From contig NZ_CANLQB010000013.1 of assembly GCF_947493125.1 (NCBI RefSeq), forward strand, positions 1 to 64,000: a DNA stretch of 64,000 nt, given 5' to 3'. Below are positions 55,519 through 62,796 of this stretch, in pieces. Each line of letters begins with the position of its first letter. Position 1 is the stretch's first letter. This DNA is from an uncultured Roseobacter sp. (lineage in GTDB: Bacteria; Pseudomonadota; Alphaproteobacteria; Rhodobacterales; Rhodobacteraceae). The position numbers were made by a program, and so were the translations under genes. Under the pieces are notes generated by a model, which worked only from the letters and a program-made list of their open reading frames with translations, was not told where the DNA came from and searched no databases.

Positions 55519-56057
55519 GCGGCGTTAGCCGTCTCGCGCCGGATCACGAGCAGCGCGCCCAACCCTGCGGCCAGCAGCGGAAAACCCGCCGGCAAAGGCA
55601 CCGGAGATGGCGTCACGGTGACCGTGGTTTTGGACCAGGATGCGCTTCCTATATGATAGCCCTCACCGTCGTCAAAATCATGATAATAGCTAGCGCCTCC
55701 TCCAGCCTTAAAAGAAAACTCGGCCAGACCCGAAAACGCCATAACTTTGTATGACCCTTCCATCGTTGCAAAGTCGTAGGTGAAAAAGCCGTAACGGGTG
55801 TCACCTTCAAGAAGGGTTCCGGTGATACTGTAAAAATCAACAAGCGAGTCGAAGAAAAATCCGGCAAATGTCGCGTCAACGTCATCATATTCCTCAATGA
55901 CTTCGCCTGTGAAGTATTCCACCAATTGTGAAGACGAAGTCTCGAGATCTTTGTCCGAAACCGAAACCTCCAGCGTAAAATCCCGCTTCGGAACCTGGGT
56001 GGCCGCCTCCGCGAAACCGGGCAGCACCAGGGCGAGGAGACAGGCGAAAAACCTCAT
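55515..56057 (-). CDS. VPLPA-CTERM exosortase substrate (180 aa)
   Basis: This is the canonical example in the window: a signal peptide (FFACLLALVLPGFAEA), a beta-rich acidic body (VEYFTGEVIEEYDDVDATFA), then PVPLPAGFPLLAAGLGALLV and RRETANAA. The box VPLPA is exact. Unlike the other three, its basic end is only RRE, then a neutral tail. The body has a lower GC content than neighbouring genes. It lies within about 3 kb of the exosortase. No catalytic motif was recognised, and a matrix or surface role is likely. Confidence 0.85.
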   Translation of the reverse strand: MRFFACLLALVLPGFAEAATQVPKRDFTLEVSVSDKDLETSSSQLVEYFTGEVIEEYDDVDATFAGFFFDSLVDFYSITGTLLEGDTRYGFFTYDFATMEGSYKVMAFSGLAEFSFKAGGGASYYHDFDDGEGYHIGSASWSKTTVTVTPSPVPLPAGFPLLAAGLGALLVIRRETANAA

Positions 56058-56298
56058 AAAACAATCCTTTCTTTGAAAATCAGCAGCTTACCGGGGCTGA
56101 AGAATACCTGTCATGCTAGCACCCGGTGGCGGCACACGTCCAATCCCCTATGAGCATGACACCGAATCTGCACTGGAGCGCAGCCGACAGGTCTAGGCGG
56201 CAGCGCCTGTGCCGTGCCCCATCGCTTCATTGATCGCAGCGGCGGCAGACGTTAGCGTCAAAGGGTTATGTAAATTCATTTCCAGAAAGGGAATTTAG

Positions 56299-56937
56299 AT
56301 GCTCAGGTTCATCATGGCCACGGGCCTGCTCGTGTGTTTTGCGACGACAGGGTCGGCAGCGTCCTTCAAATACTCATCATCCAGCGTTGATCAATTGGAC
56401 TATTTCGATCAGCACCGAATGGGTGGGTATGTTTCCCCGAGCGAGGATCTTTCCTACCAAACGGGCGTTTCTATTGTGTTCGAAATCAACGAACGGATCA
56501 AAAGGAATACAACTTACGTCTACGATAGGAGCGCCAGAAACTGGGATGTGTCCATAGTCGGCGGTGGAGTGAAACCCGAATATGAGCTTCTACCTTTTGA
56601 TGGATTCGAGTTCTCTATCACGACAGGTTCAGACCGTCAGGTCATTGATTGGGATTTCTTCTACGAGGAGGATTTCGCAGTTGATTATTTCCGGTGGAGT
56701 TCCTCGCCTCTCGAAGAGCGAAGTAAAGGCAACTACGAGTTCATCGACTTGGACTGCGTAGATGAGCTGGATGATCCAGGCAACGAAAGTGAGTGCTTTG
56801 ACGACGAAACATTCCGCGCCAACGGTGTTGGCACTTGGGAGAGGGTCACACCGGTTCCCGTCCCTGCCTCCCTGCCCCTGCTGGCCGGCGGCCTGGGCCT
56901 GATCGGTCTGGCCCTGCGGCGGAAAAGGCGCGTCTGA
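56299..56937 (+). CDS. VPLPA-CTERM-type exosortase substrate (212 aa)
   Basis: A signal peptide (LRFIMATGLLVCFATTGSAA) is followed by a body rich in Tyr, Phe, Asp and Glu with paired Cys (LDCVDELDDPGNESECFDDE). The C-terminus reads PVPVPASLPLLAGGLGLIGL then ALRRKRRV. The box is VPVPA. The region 56380-56830 is clearly lower in GC than the flanking genes, suggesting separate acquisition of the body. It is followed closely by a sulfotransferase gene. The function of the body is unknown. Confidence 0.82.
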   Translation: MLRFIMATGLLVCFATTGSAASFKYSSSSVDQLDYFDQHRMGGYVSPSEDLSYQTGVSIVFEINERIKRNTTYVYDRSARNWDVSIVGGGVKPEYELLPFDGFEFSITTGSDRQVIDWDFFYEEDFAVDYFRWSSSPLEERSKGNYEFIDLDCVDELDDPGNESECFDDETFRANGVGTWERVTPVPVPASLPLLAGGLGLIGLALRRKRRV

Positions 56938-57023
56938 CGTCAAACCGCTCAAAAGCGCGGTAGGCGTGACGGAGAAACTGCGCTAGAGCGGACGCCAACC
57001 ATTCCTGCGAGTACCCTGCCCCG

Positions 57024-57662
57024 ATGACACCCTCCGCCCTTTCCCGTCTGCGCGACAAGATCCTTTACGATGTGCTCGGGCATGTGCCCCGCAACCGCCC
57101 CTTTCTCTTCGGCATCGGGCTGAGCAAGACGGGCACCACCTCGCTCAACGACGCGCTGGAGATCCTCGGCTACAGCGCCTTTCACCTGCCGCCCATCGCC
57201 CATGCGGACGCGCAGGGGCAGATCCGCAGCCGCTGGCCCTGGTGGGTCTACAAATACGACGCACTCACCGATCTGACGGTCTCGGTGCTGCATGCGGAGC
57301 TGCGCGAGACCTTCCCCAACGCCCGCTTCATCCACACCCGCCGCCCGCTGGAGAAATGGCTCGACAGCTGCCGGAGGCACTTCACCGCGGAACTGGGCCA
57401 GACCCGGATCGCGCAGGGGCAGGCGTATCTCAACGATCTCTGCGACGCCTTCTACGGCAGCCATATCTACGACGAGGCGGGCTATCGCGCAGCCTATGAG
57501 CGCCACGAGCGCGAGGTGATGGCGCTGCACGGCGGGCAGCCCGGGTTCATGGACTGGGACCTGACCCAGGGCGACGGCTGGGCGCCGCTCTGCGCGTTTC
57601 TCGGAAAACCGGTGCCGGAGGCGCCCTTTCCTGTCTCTAACAAGGGGCGCAAGGCCTCCTGA
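57024..57662 (+). CDS. sulfotransferase-family protein (Sulfotransfer_4-like)
   Basis: 212 residues, short for the superfamily. RPFLFGIGLSKTGTTSLNDA is the phosphate loop with the LSKTGTTSL form typical of the Sulfotransfer_4 group, followed by LEILGYSAFHLP. RFIHTRRPLEKWLDSCRRHF is the 3' element, and FMDWDLTQGDGWAPLCAFLG completes the core. Its stop is eight bases from the convergent rhomboid gene. It may act on the polymer or on another acceptor. Confidence 0.82.
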   Translation: MTPSALSRLRDKILYDVLGHVPRNRPFLFGIGLSKTGTTSLNDALEILGYSAFHLPPIAHADAQGQIRSRWPWWVYKYDALTDLTVSVLHAELRETFPNARFIHTRRPLEKWLDSCRRHFTAELGQTRIAQGQAYLNDLCDAFYGSHIYDEAGYRAAYERHEREVMALHGGQPGFMDWDLTQGDGWAPLCAFLGKPVPEAPFPVSNKGRKAS

Positions 57663-57670
57663 GCGCTGCC

Positions 57671-58348
57671 CTAGGGCGTGTCCCCGGCGTCCTCCGCCCC
57701 GTCCCGGGCACGGGGGTCCACCAGCAGCGCCATGATCCAGCCGGCGATGAAGCCGCCCAGATGCGTCTCCCAGGCCAGTTGCCCGCCCATCGCCCACCAC
57801 AGCACCAGGTTCAGCACCACCAGCCAGAAGGCCGCGTTGGCCACCGGCCAGAGCCCCTCGCGGCGGGTGAAGCGATCCACATAGTTCCAGGCCAGCAGCG
57901 CGCCCGCCAGCCCGAAGAGCGCCCCCGAGGCCCCGACCATCGGTGGAAAGGGCTGGGCCAGAAGGGCAAAGACCACAGCCCCCCCGGCCTGCGCGCCCGC
58001 ATAGACCAGCCCGAAACCCCGGGCGCCCACCCGCTCCACAACCGGGCCGCCCAGCGACCACAGCGTGATCATATTGACCGCAAGATGCGCCAGCCCGCCG
58101 TGCAAAAGCCCGTATGTCAGGAACATCAGCGTCGGCTGCACCGCGTAATTCGGGGTCCAGCCGCTCAGCAGCCCCGGCCAGAAGGCGCCGTAGTCATAGA
58201 CCAGGCCGCGCAGCCGGGGGGCGCCGACCAGCCCCTGATCGGTCAGCTGCAGGACAAGCTCGGTGCCGCAGCAGATCACGGTCAGGGCAATCAATATCCA
58301 TCTGCCCGACGGGCCGGATGCAGACTGCGAAGGACTAGGGTTCGACAT
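57671..58348 (-). CDS. rhomboid-family intramembrane serine protease
   Basis: 225 residues with six helices. The catalytic Ser141 lies in VGASGALFGL (GxSG), the His196 in WETHLGGFIAGW, and the oxyanion-side motif HxxxN is H88LAVN92. All key residues are intact, so activity is expected. It begins at ATG 58348 (a GTG is three bases earlier) and follows the beta-barrel gene by 43 bases in the same direction as Wza. This is an unusual partner for an export operon. A role in processing membrane or sorted proteins is possible and is discussed as a finding. Confidence 0.9.
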   Translation of the reverse strand: MSNPSPSQSASGPSGRWILIALTVICCGTELVLQLTDQGLVGAPRLRGLVYDYGAFWPGLLSGWTPNYAVQPTLMFLTYGLLHGGLAHLAVNMITLWSLGGPVVERVGARGFGLVYAGAQAGGAVVFALLAQPFPPMVGASGALFGLAGALLAWNYVDRFTRREGLWPVANAAFWLVVLNLVLWWAMGGQLAWETHLGGFIAGWIMALLVDPRARDGAEDAGDTP

Positions 58349-58391
58349 CACGCGCCATCGTGGACATTGGCCTTAGCGTAAGACCGACGTT

Positions 58392-59813
58392 TCAGGGCGT
58401 CCAAGAGAAATTACGCTCCACCCCCAGGAAAACGGTGTTGGAGCTGCGGTCCTCGGCATTGTCCTGCGTGGACAGACGATGCCTGTAGCCGCCCACCAGC
58501 CCCCAGTCCCGCGTCAGCGCGTAGCGGTAGCTGAGGCTGACATCGACGCGCTGTGCGTCATTGCCGGCCTCGCCCAGCTCGTTGCGGTCGAAGAACGACA
58601 GGCTCACTCCGAAGCTGGACAGGCTGTTGACCTGCTGGTTGTAGGCAGCGTTCAGGCGGGTGTTGATTTCCTCGTTGTTGTCGTTGTCGGTGTTGACCGA
58701 CTGGCTGAGACCGACGGACACGGTGCCTGTGGACAGGTTGTGCACGTAATCCGCCTGCACCAGCGGATCGGTCCCGAGCGAGTCGGTGCCGGTCGCCCCC
58801 AGTGTCAGGGACAGCGCGCCGCGCGGCATCTGCATCGTACGGCGCACGCTGAACGAGGACCGCCGGCCGTCATCGTTGGAGGTGATGTCGGAGGCATAGC
58901 TCACCCCCAGCGCACCGTTCGGCAGCGCCCGCTCCCAGTCGATGGAGCCGCTCAGCCCTTCATCGGTGGCGGTCTGATCGCCCGACCGCTCGACCCGGTC
59001 ATAGCTGAGCCCGATGTTGATCGTGTCGACCCTGCTCGCCTGCAGCCGGACCGCCGATCCGAAGCCGGTGGTCTCCCGGTCGACCCCATCGCCACGGGCG
59101 TCGAAATCCCGGTAGAGCGAGGTCAGGCTGGCGGTGATGCGCGGGGTGATGCGGAAATCGATCTGTCCGGAGAAATCCTGGCGGGAACTGTCCTGCAGGT
59201 TCGGGTCGGCGTCGTCGCTGTATGCGATCCGGTTCTCACTCCAGTTGAAGCTGGCCCCGATCGGCGCCTCCTGCCCGACGGCCCCCTCAAGGCGGTAGCT
59301 GTAGGTGCGCCGCGTCCCCTCGGTCTGGTCGATGACGTTGCCGTCCTGGTCGAAATCCTCGTCCTGAATGCCGGAGGTCACATCCGCCTCGCGATAGCGC
59401 AGCGAGATCCCGGCGCGCGCACTGCGGGTCTGCCGGTTGTAGGAGAGCGTGCCGAAACTGTTGGTCAGATCAACGCTGTCGCGGCCCGCGCGGCCTTCCT
59501 CGATATCGGTCCCGAGACCCAGCGAGAACCGGTCGATGGCCCGCTGGCTGTCGAGCCCGAAGCTCAGGATGGTGCGGCCGAAGAAATCCGATTCCCCCTC
59601 TACATCCAGATCGGGGTTGTCACTGTATTCAAAGCGCTGTTCCACGCCGAAATTCGCCACCATGCCCGGCGGCGTGCCATCCTGCGCATGACCGGCGGCA
59701 CCGGCGCAATACAGAAGGACCGCCGCCGCTCCGGTGCTGCGTCCGACGATGCTCTGCTGTGGGGCGGGCTGTCCGCTATTCGAACAACCGCCGCTCGGGT
59801 ACCAGAATGACAT
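58392..59813 (-). CDS. outer-membrane beta-barrel protein of the EPS export operon
   Basis: 473 residues. After an atypical N-terminus and hydrophobic stretch (AAAVLLYCAGAAGHAQ) come repeated amphipathic strands, for example GVEQRFEYSDNPDLDVEG, DFRITPRITASLTSLYRDFD and DVSLSYRYALTRDWGLVGGY, ending in NTVFLGVERNFSWTP. The final aromatic (here ...WTP) and alternating pattern are those of outer-membrane barrels. It resembles the barrel proteins that accompany Wza in exosortase-linked polysaccharide loci. The start overlaps the Wza gene end by 38 bases, so the two are co-translated. Confidence 0.83.
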   Translation of the reverse strand: MSFWYPSGGCSNSGQPAPQQSIVGRSTGAAAVLLYCAGAAGHAQDGTPPGMVANFGVEQRFEYSDNPDLDVEGESDFFGRTILSFGLDSQRAIDRFSLGLGTDIEEGRAGRDSVDLTNSFGTLSYNRQTRSARAGISLRYREADVTSGIQDEDFDQDGNVIDQTEGTRRTYSYRLEGAVGQEAPIGASFNWSENRIAYSDDADPNLQDSSRQDFSGQIDFRITPRITASLTSLYRDFDARGDGVDRETTGFGSAVRLQASRVDTINIGLSYDRVERSGDQTATDEGLSGSIDWERALPNGALGVSYASDITSNDDGRRSSFSVRRTMQMPRGALSLTLGATGTDSLGTDPLVQADYVHNLSTGTVSVGLSQSVNTDNDNNEEINTRLNAAYNQQVNSLSSFGVSLSFFDRNELGEAGNDAQRVDVSLSYRYALTRDWGLVGGYRHRLSTQDNAEDRSSNTVFLGVERNFSWTP

Positions 59814-60396
59814 CTCCGTCCTTCAGCTCGATATCCGTTGTCACGGCGCCGTCTGCGAGCGCCTTGTAGTTCAATGTGGTGACGCTCTGCTGTCTCGTCC
59901 GGGGATCGGTGCGCCGCAGCTGGATGCGCTTGACGGCCGCAAACCGCGAGACCCCGCCGCTGATCGCCACGGCCTGCAGCAGGGTCGTGCCCGTCTCAAC
60001 CTCGACCACACCGGGCCGGTTCACCTCGCCCACGAAATAGACCGAGATGGTCGGCCCGCTGGCCGCGGCCCCCCCGGCGCTGAGCGGCGCGCGCACCGCC
60101 GGGTTCACGGAGACGAAAACGGTTGGGCTGGTTGCGAAATTGGGGGAGATGGCGCTGGAAATGCTGGCCTCGATCTCGCTGACGGTCAGCCCCCGTGCCG
60201 GCAGAGCCCCGGCGAACGGAAAGTTGAACCGCCCGTCCGGCAGGACCGCCACGGTGCGGTTGAGCGATCCGTCCTCAAGCACCTCGATGGTCAGGGTGTC
60301 CCCAGTCTGCACGCGGTATGACCCCTGTGCGAGCGCCATCACGGCCCAGCAGGACAGAACGAGCCCCGCCATAATTGTCTTCAGGATCTTGAGCAT
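59776..60396 (-). CDS. Wza/GfcE-type polysaccharide export protein
   Basis: 206 residues. The signal peptide (MLKILKTIMAGLVLSCWAVMAL) lacks a lipobox at the usual place (AQGSY), so this is the non-lipidated short form. The Poly_export domain begins GSYRVQTGDTLTIEVLEDGS and includes VAVLPDGRFNFPFAGALPAR. A SLBB domain follows: VYFVGEVNRPGVVEVETGTT then LLQAVAISGGVSRFAAVKRI. It ends at DVILVPERRLFE. It is the exit-channel component, coupled by overlap to the beta-barrel gene. Its length matches the exosortase-associated class. Confidence 0.9.
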   Translation of the reverse strand: MLKILKTIMAGLVLSCWAVMALAQGSYRVQTGDTLTIEVLEDGSLNRTVAVLPDGRFNFPFAGALPARGLTVSEIEASISSAISPNFATSPTVFVSVNPAVRAPLSAGGAAASGPTISVYFVGEVNRPGVVEVETGTTLLQAVAISGGVSRFAAVKRIQLRRTDPRTRQQSVTTLNYKALADGAVTTDIELKDGDVILVPERRLFE

Positions 60397-60554
60397 ATGC
60401 CTGTCCTCACCACGAAATTCCGGTTGTCGCCCCCATTGCGCAGATGGACAATCTCTACACCTGCAGCCCGGGGCAAGACCAATGTCGCATCCGATTATCG
60501 CAGGATTAGCCCCGGACTGTCACCACAGCGCCACAGGCACAGACAACCCTGGGC

Positions 60555-61391
60555 CTACGTCGCGCCCGACAGCATGTCCGGGGTGATCATCTCGTAGCCC
60601 ATCAGCGACACGATCTCAGGGTCCAGTGTCTCGTTGATGATGTCCAGCGTGGCCGGTCCGAGTTTCTCGCGCCAGCATTCGCGCAGATAGTAATCGGCAT
60701 AGGTGCGGTGAGACACCGTGCCATCCTCGCGCTTGACCCCTTCGGAAACGGGAACGTGCCGGTCGCGTTTCGCAATCCCCAGATCGGCTGCAACCCGCGC
60801 CAGCGTCGCCGCCTCATCGGCCAGAAAATCCTCGTAGCGCGCAATCACCGCATGGGTCGCGGCCTGTTGCAGACGCGCATAGCCGCGCATCTTGCGGTTC
60901 CAGACCTCCGCCGGCAGCAGCGGCCTTGGGCCGAGATTCTCGCGCTGTTCCATCACCGGCAGGCGCCGCGTCAGGAAGCGCTCCAGATCGCTGTCCTGCG
61001 CGCCCACGTGATAGGGCCGCTGGAACAGCGACAAAAGCCAGGCATAGGGATTCTTGACCAGCATCAGAAACCGCACCGAGGCGAGCGCCTCCGGCCCGAT
61101 CCGTTCGGGATCGGGGTTCATGTGCTTCCAGCCGAGGTTGCGCGCGAAGGTCGCCTCGAAGAACCGATCACGCGCGGTTTCGTGCAGCCGGTGGGTCAGC
61201 CCGGGCATGAACCGGCGCAAACGGCGGGTGAAGATCGTCCGCAGATCTCCGTCATCGACCCGCCCGGGAAGCACCTGGGCCTGAAGATTCAGGTCCGCCA
61301 GGGCCGCAAGGTAATTGGTGCCGGTGTTCCGCTCACCGTAGATCTTGAGCGCGACATCGTCCGATGAACTGAAGGGCTTCGTGGATCTCAT
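60555..61391 (-). CDS. sulfotransferase-like P-loop protein
   Basis: 278 residues. ALKIYGERNTGTNYLAALAD is a P-loop like that in some bacterial sulfotransferases, with ERNTGTN in place of the usual xKxGTT. RFLMLVKNPYAWLLSLFQRP is the 3' phosphate element, and VIARYEDFLADEAATLARVA is the late strand. The C-terminal YLRECWREKLGPATLDIINE is the helix seen in the family. The ATG at 61391 follows AGAAGGAAAC. A TTG two codons earlier is also in frame. It is probably a sulfotransferase but more divergent than the others here. Confidence 0.72.
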   Translation of the reverse strand: MRSTKPFSSSDDVALKIYGERNTGTNYLAALADLNLQAQVLPGRVDDGDLRTIFTRRLRRFMPGLTHRLHETARDRFFEATFARNLGWKHMNPDPERIGPEALASVRFLMLVKNPYAWLLSLFQRPYHVGAQDSDLERFLTRRLPVMEQRENLGPRPLLPAEVWNRKMRGYARLQQAATHAVIARYEDFLADEAATLARVAADLGIAKRDRHVPVSEGVKREDGTVSHRTYADYYLRECWREKLGPATLDIINETLDPEIVSLMGYEMITPDMLSGAT

Positions 61392-61614
61392 GAACAAGCC
61401 AATGTTTCCTTCTGGCGACTAACAACCTGCAACCAACCGCCCTCACAGGTCAATCACAGGTTGCTCACAGGACTGTTCCGGCAAAGGCGCAAAAACATCT
61501 TGGGATAGAATTGAATCCGTTCTGCAAAACGATGTGACAGTCTCGTGAAGTTATGGGAATCGACCGGACGTCGGCACCCACAGCGTAAATTTCCGGCACT
61601 CTATCGTGCGCTGG

Positions 61615-62598
61615 TCATCGCGCATACCCCCCGCTGCGGTGCCACGCCCAGGCATCCGCGATCATGTCACCCATGGTCGAGCGCTCCGGCGTCCAGCCCA
61701 GCTCCTCGAGCGCGCGCACCGAACCCGACACCAGCCGGGTCGCATCGCCCGCCCGGCGCACCCCTTCCTCGACCGGCACCGGCCGGTTGGTGATCCGCCC
61801 CGCGGCCTCGATCACCTCGCGCACCGAAAAGCCGGTGCCGGTGCCGAGGTTGAAGACCCGGCTGCCGCGCCCCGCCTGCAGCCAGTGCAGCCCCTTCACA
61901 TGGGCCTCCACCAGATCGCAGACATGCACGTAGTCACGAATGCAGGTGCCGTCGGGGGTGTCGTAATCGGTGCCGTGGATGGTCAGCGCCGGGCGCTGCC
62001 CGTCGACCGCCTGCAGGATTAGCGGCACCAGATGGGTCTCGGGCTGGTGGAATTCGCCCACCTCGGCCTCCGGATCGGCCCCCGCCACGTTGAAATAGCG
62101 AAAGATCACCGAGCGCAGCCCATGGGCGGCCTCGAAATCGCGCAGCATGTCCTCGATGGCCCGTTTCGAGGCGCCATAGGCGTTGAGCGGGTCCTGCGGG
62201 CAGTGCTCGTCCAGCGTCACCCCGTCCTGCTCGCCATAGGTGGCGCAGGTCGAGGAGAAGACAAAATCGCGACACCCCGCCGCCAGCGCCGCCTCGATCA
62301 GGTTGAGGCTCCCGGTCACGTTTGTGCGCCAGTAGCGCCCCGGATCCGACATCGCCTCGCCCACCTGGCTCAGCGCCGCGAAATGCATCACCGCCTCCGG
62401 GGCATGGACCGCAAAAACCGCGTCGAGCCGGGCGCGGTCCAGCAGGTCGCCTTCCTCGAAGGGGCCGAATTTCACCGCATCGCGCCAGCCGGTATCGAGG
62501 TTGTCGAAGGTGACCGGGGTGTGGCCTGCAGCCCGCAGCGCCTTGCAGGCATGCGATCCGATATAACCGGCCCCGCCCGTGACGAGAATTGTGCCCAT
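61615..62598 (-). CDS. galE: UDP-glucose 4-epimerase
   Basis: 327 residues, normal for GalE. The NAD motif TILVTGGAGYIGSHACKAL opens the protein, and SSTCATYGEQDGVTLDEHCP carries the catalytic Ser (SST), with YGASKRAIEDML providing YxxxK. DYDTPDGTCIRDYVHVCDLV and LGTGTGFSVREVIEA are typical later signatures. It interconverts UDP-glucose and UDP-galactose and would supply galactose for the ExoY-type priming enzyme. It is separated from the phosphomannomutase by a divergent 198-base region. Confidence 0.94.
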   Translation of the reverse strand: MGTILVTGGAGYIGSHACKALRAAGHTPVTFDNLDTGWRDAVKFGPFEEGDLLDRARLDAVFAVHAPEAVMHFAALSQVGEAMSDPGRYWRTNVTGSLNLIEAALAAGCRDFVFSSTCATYGEQDGVTLDEHCPQDPLNAYGASKRAIEDMLRDFEAAHGLRSVIFRYFNVAGADPEAEVGEFHQPETHLVPLILQAVDGQRPALTIHGTDYDTPDGTCIRDYVHVCDLVEAHVKGLHWLQAGRGSRVFNLGTGTGFSVREVIEAAGRITNRPVPVEEGVRRAGDATRLVSGSVRALEELGWTPERSTMGDMIADAWAWHRSGGYAR

Positions 62599-62796
62599 GC
62601 TCTGCTCCTGTCTGTCCGGACCGTGGTGCTGCCCTCCCGCATATCAAACAGGCCGCCAATGGCGAGCGAAAAACAACACGTCCCAGAGGCGCGCGCGGGC
62701 TTGTGCCGGCCCGGGCCAGCGGGCATTGTGCGCCGCGCCCCACCCGGCATGATACGGCGCGCAGCGCCGGCGAACCCGCAACTGCAAGGACATGAC

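Noticed and set aside
16583-60554. Search by eye for sigma-54 (GGCAC...TTGC) promoters as in PrsK/PrsR-controlled PEP-CTERM systems
   Set aside because: No convincing match was seen before the sorting-substrate genes, and no PrsK/PrsR genes are in the window. A motif scan would be needed to exclude it.
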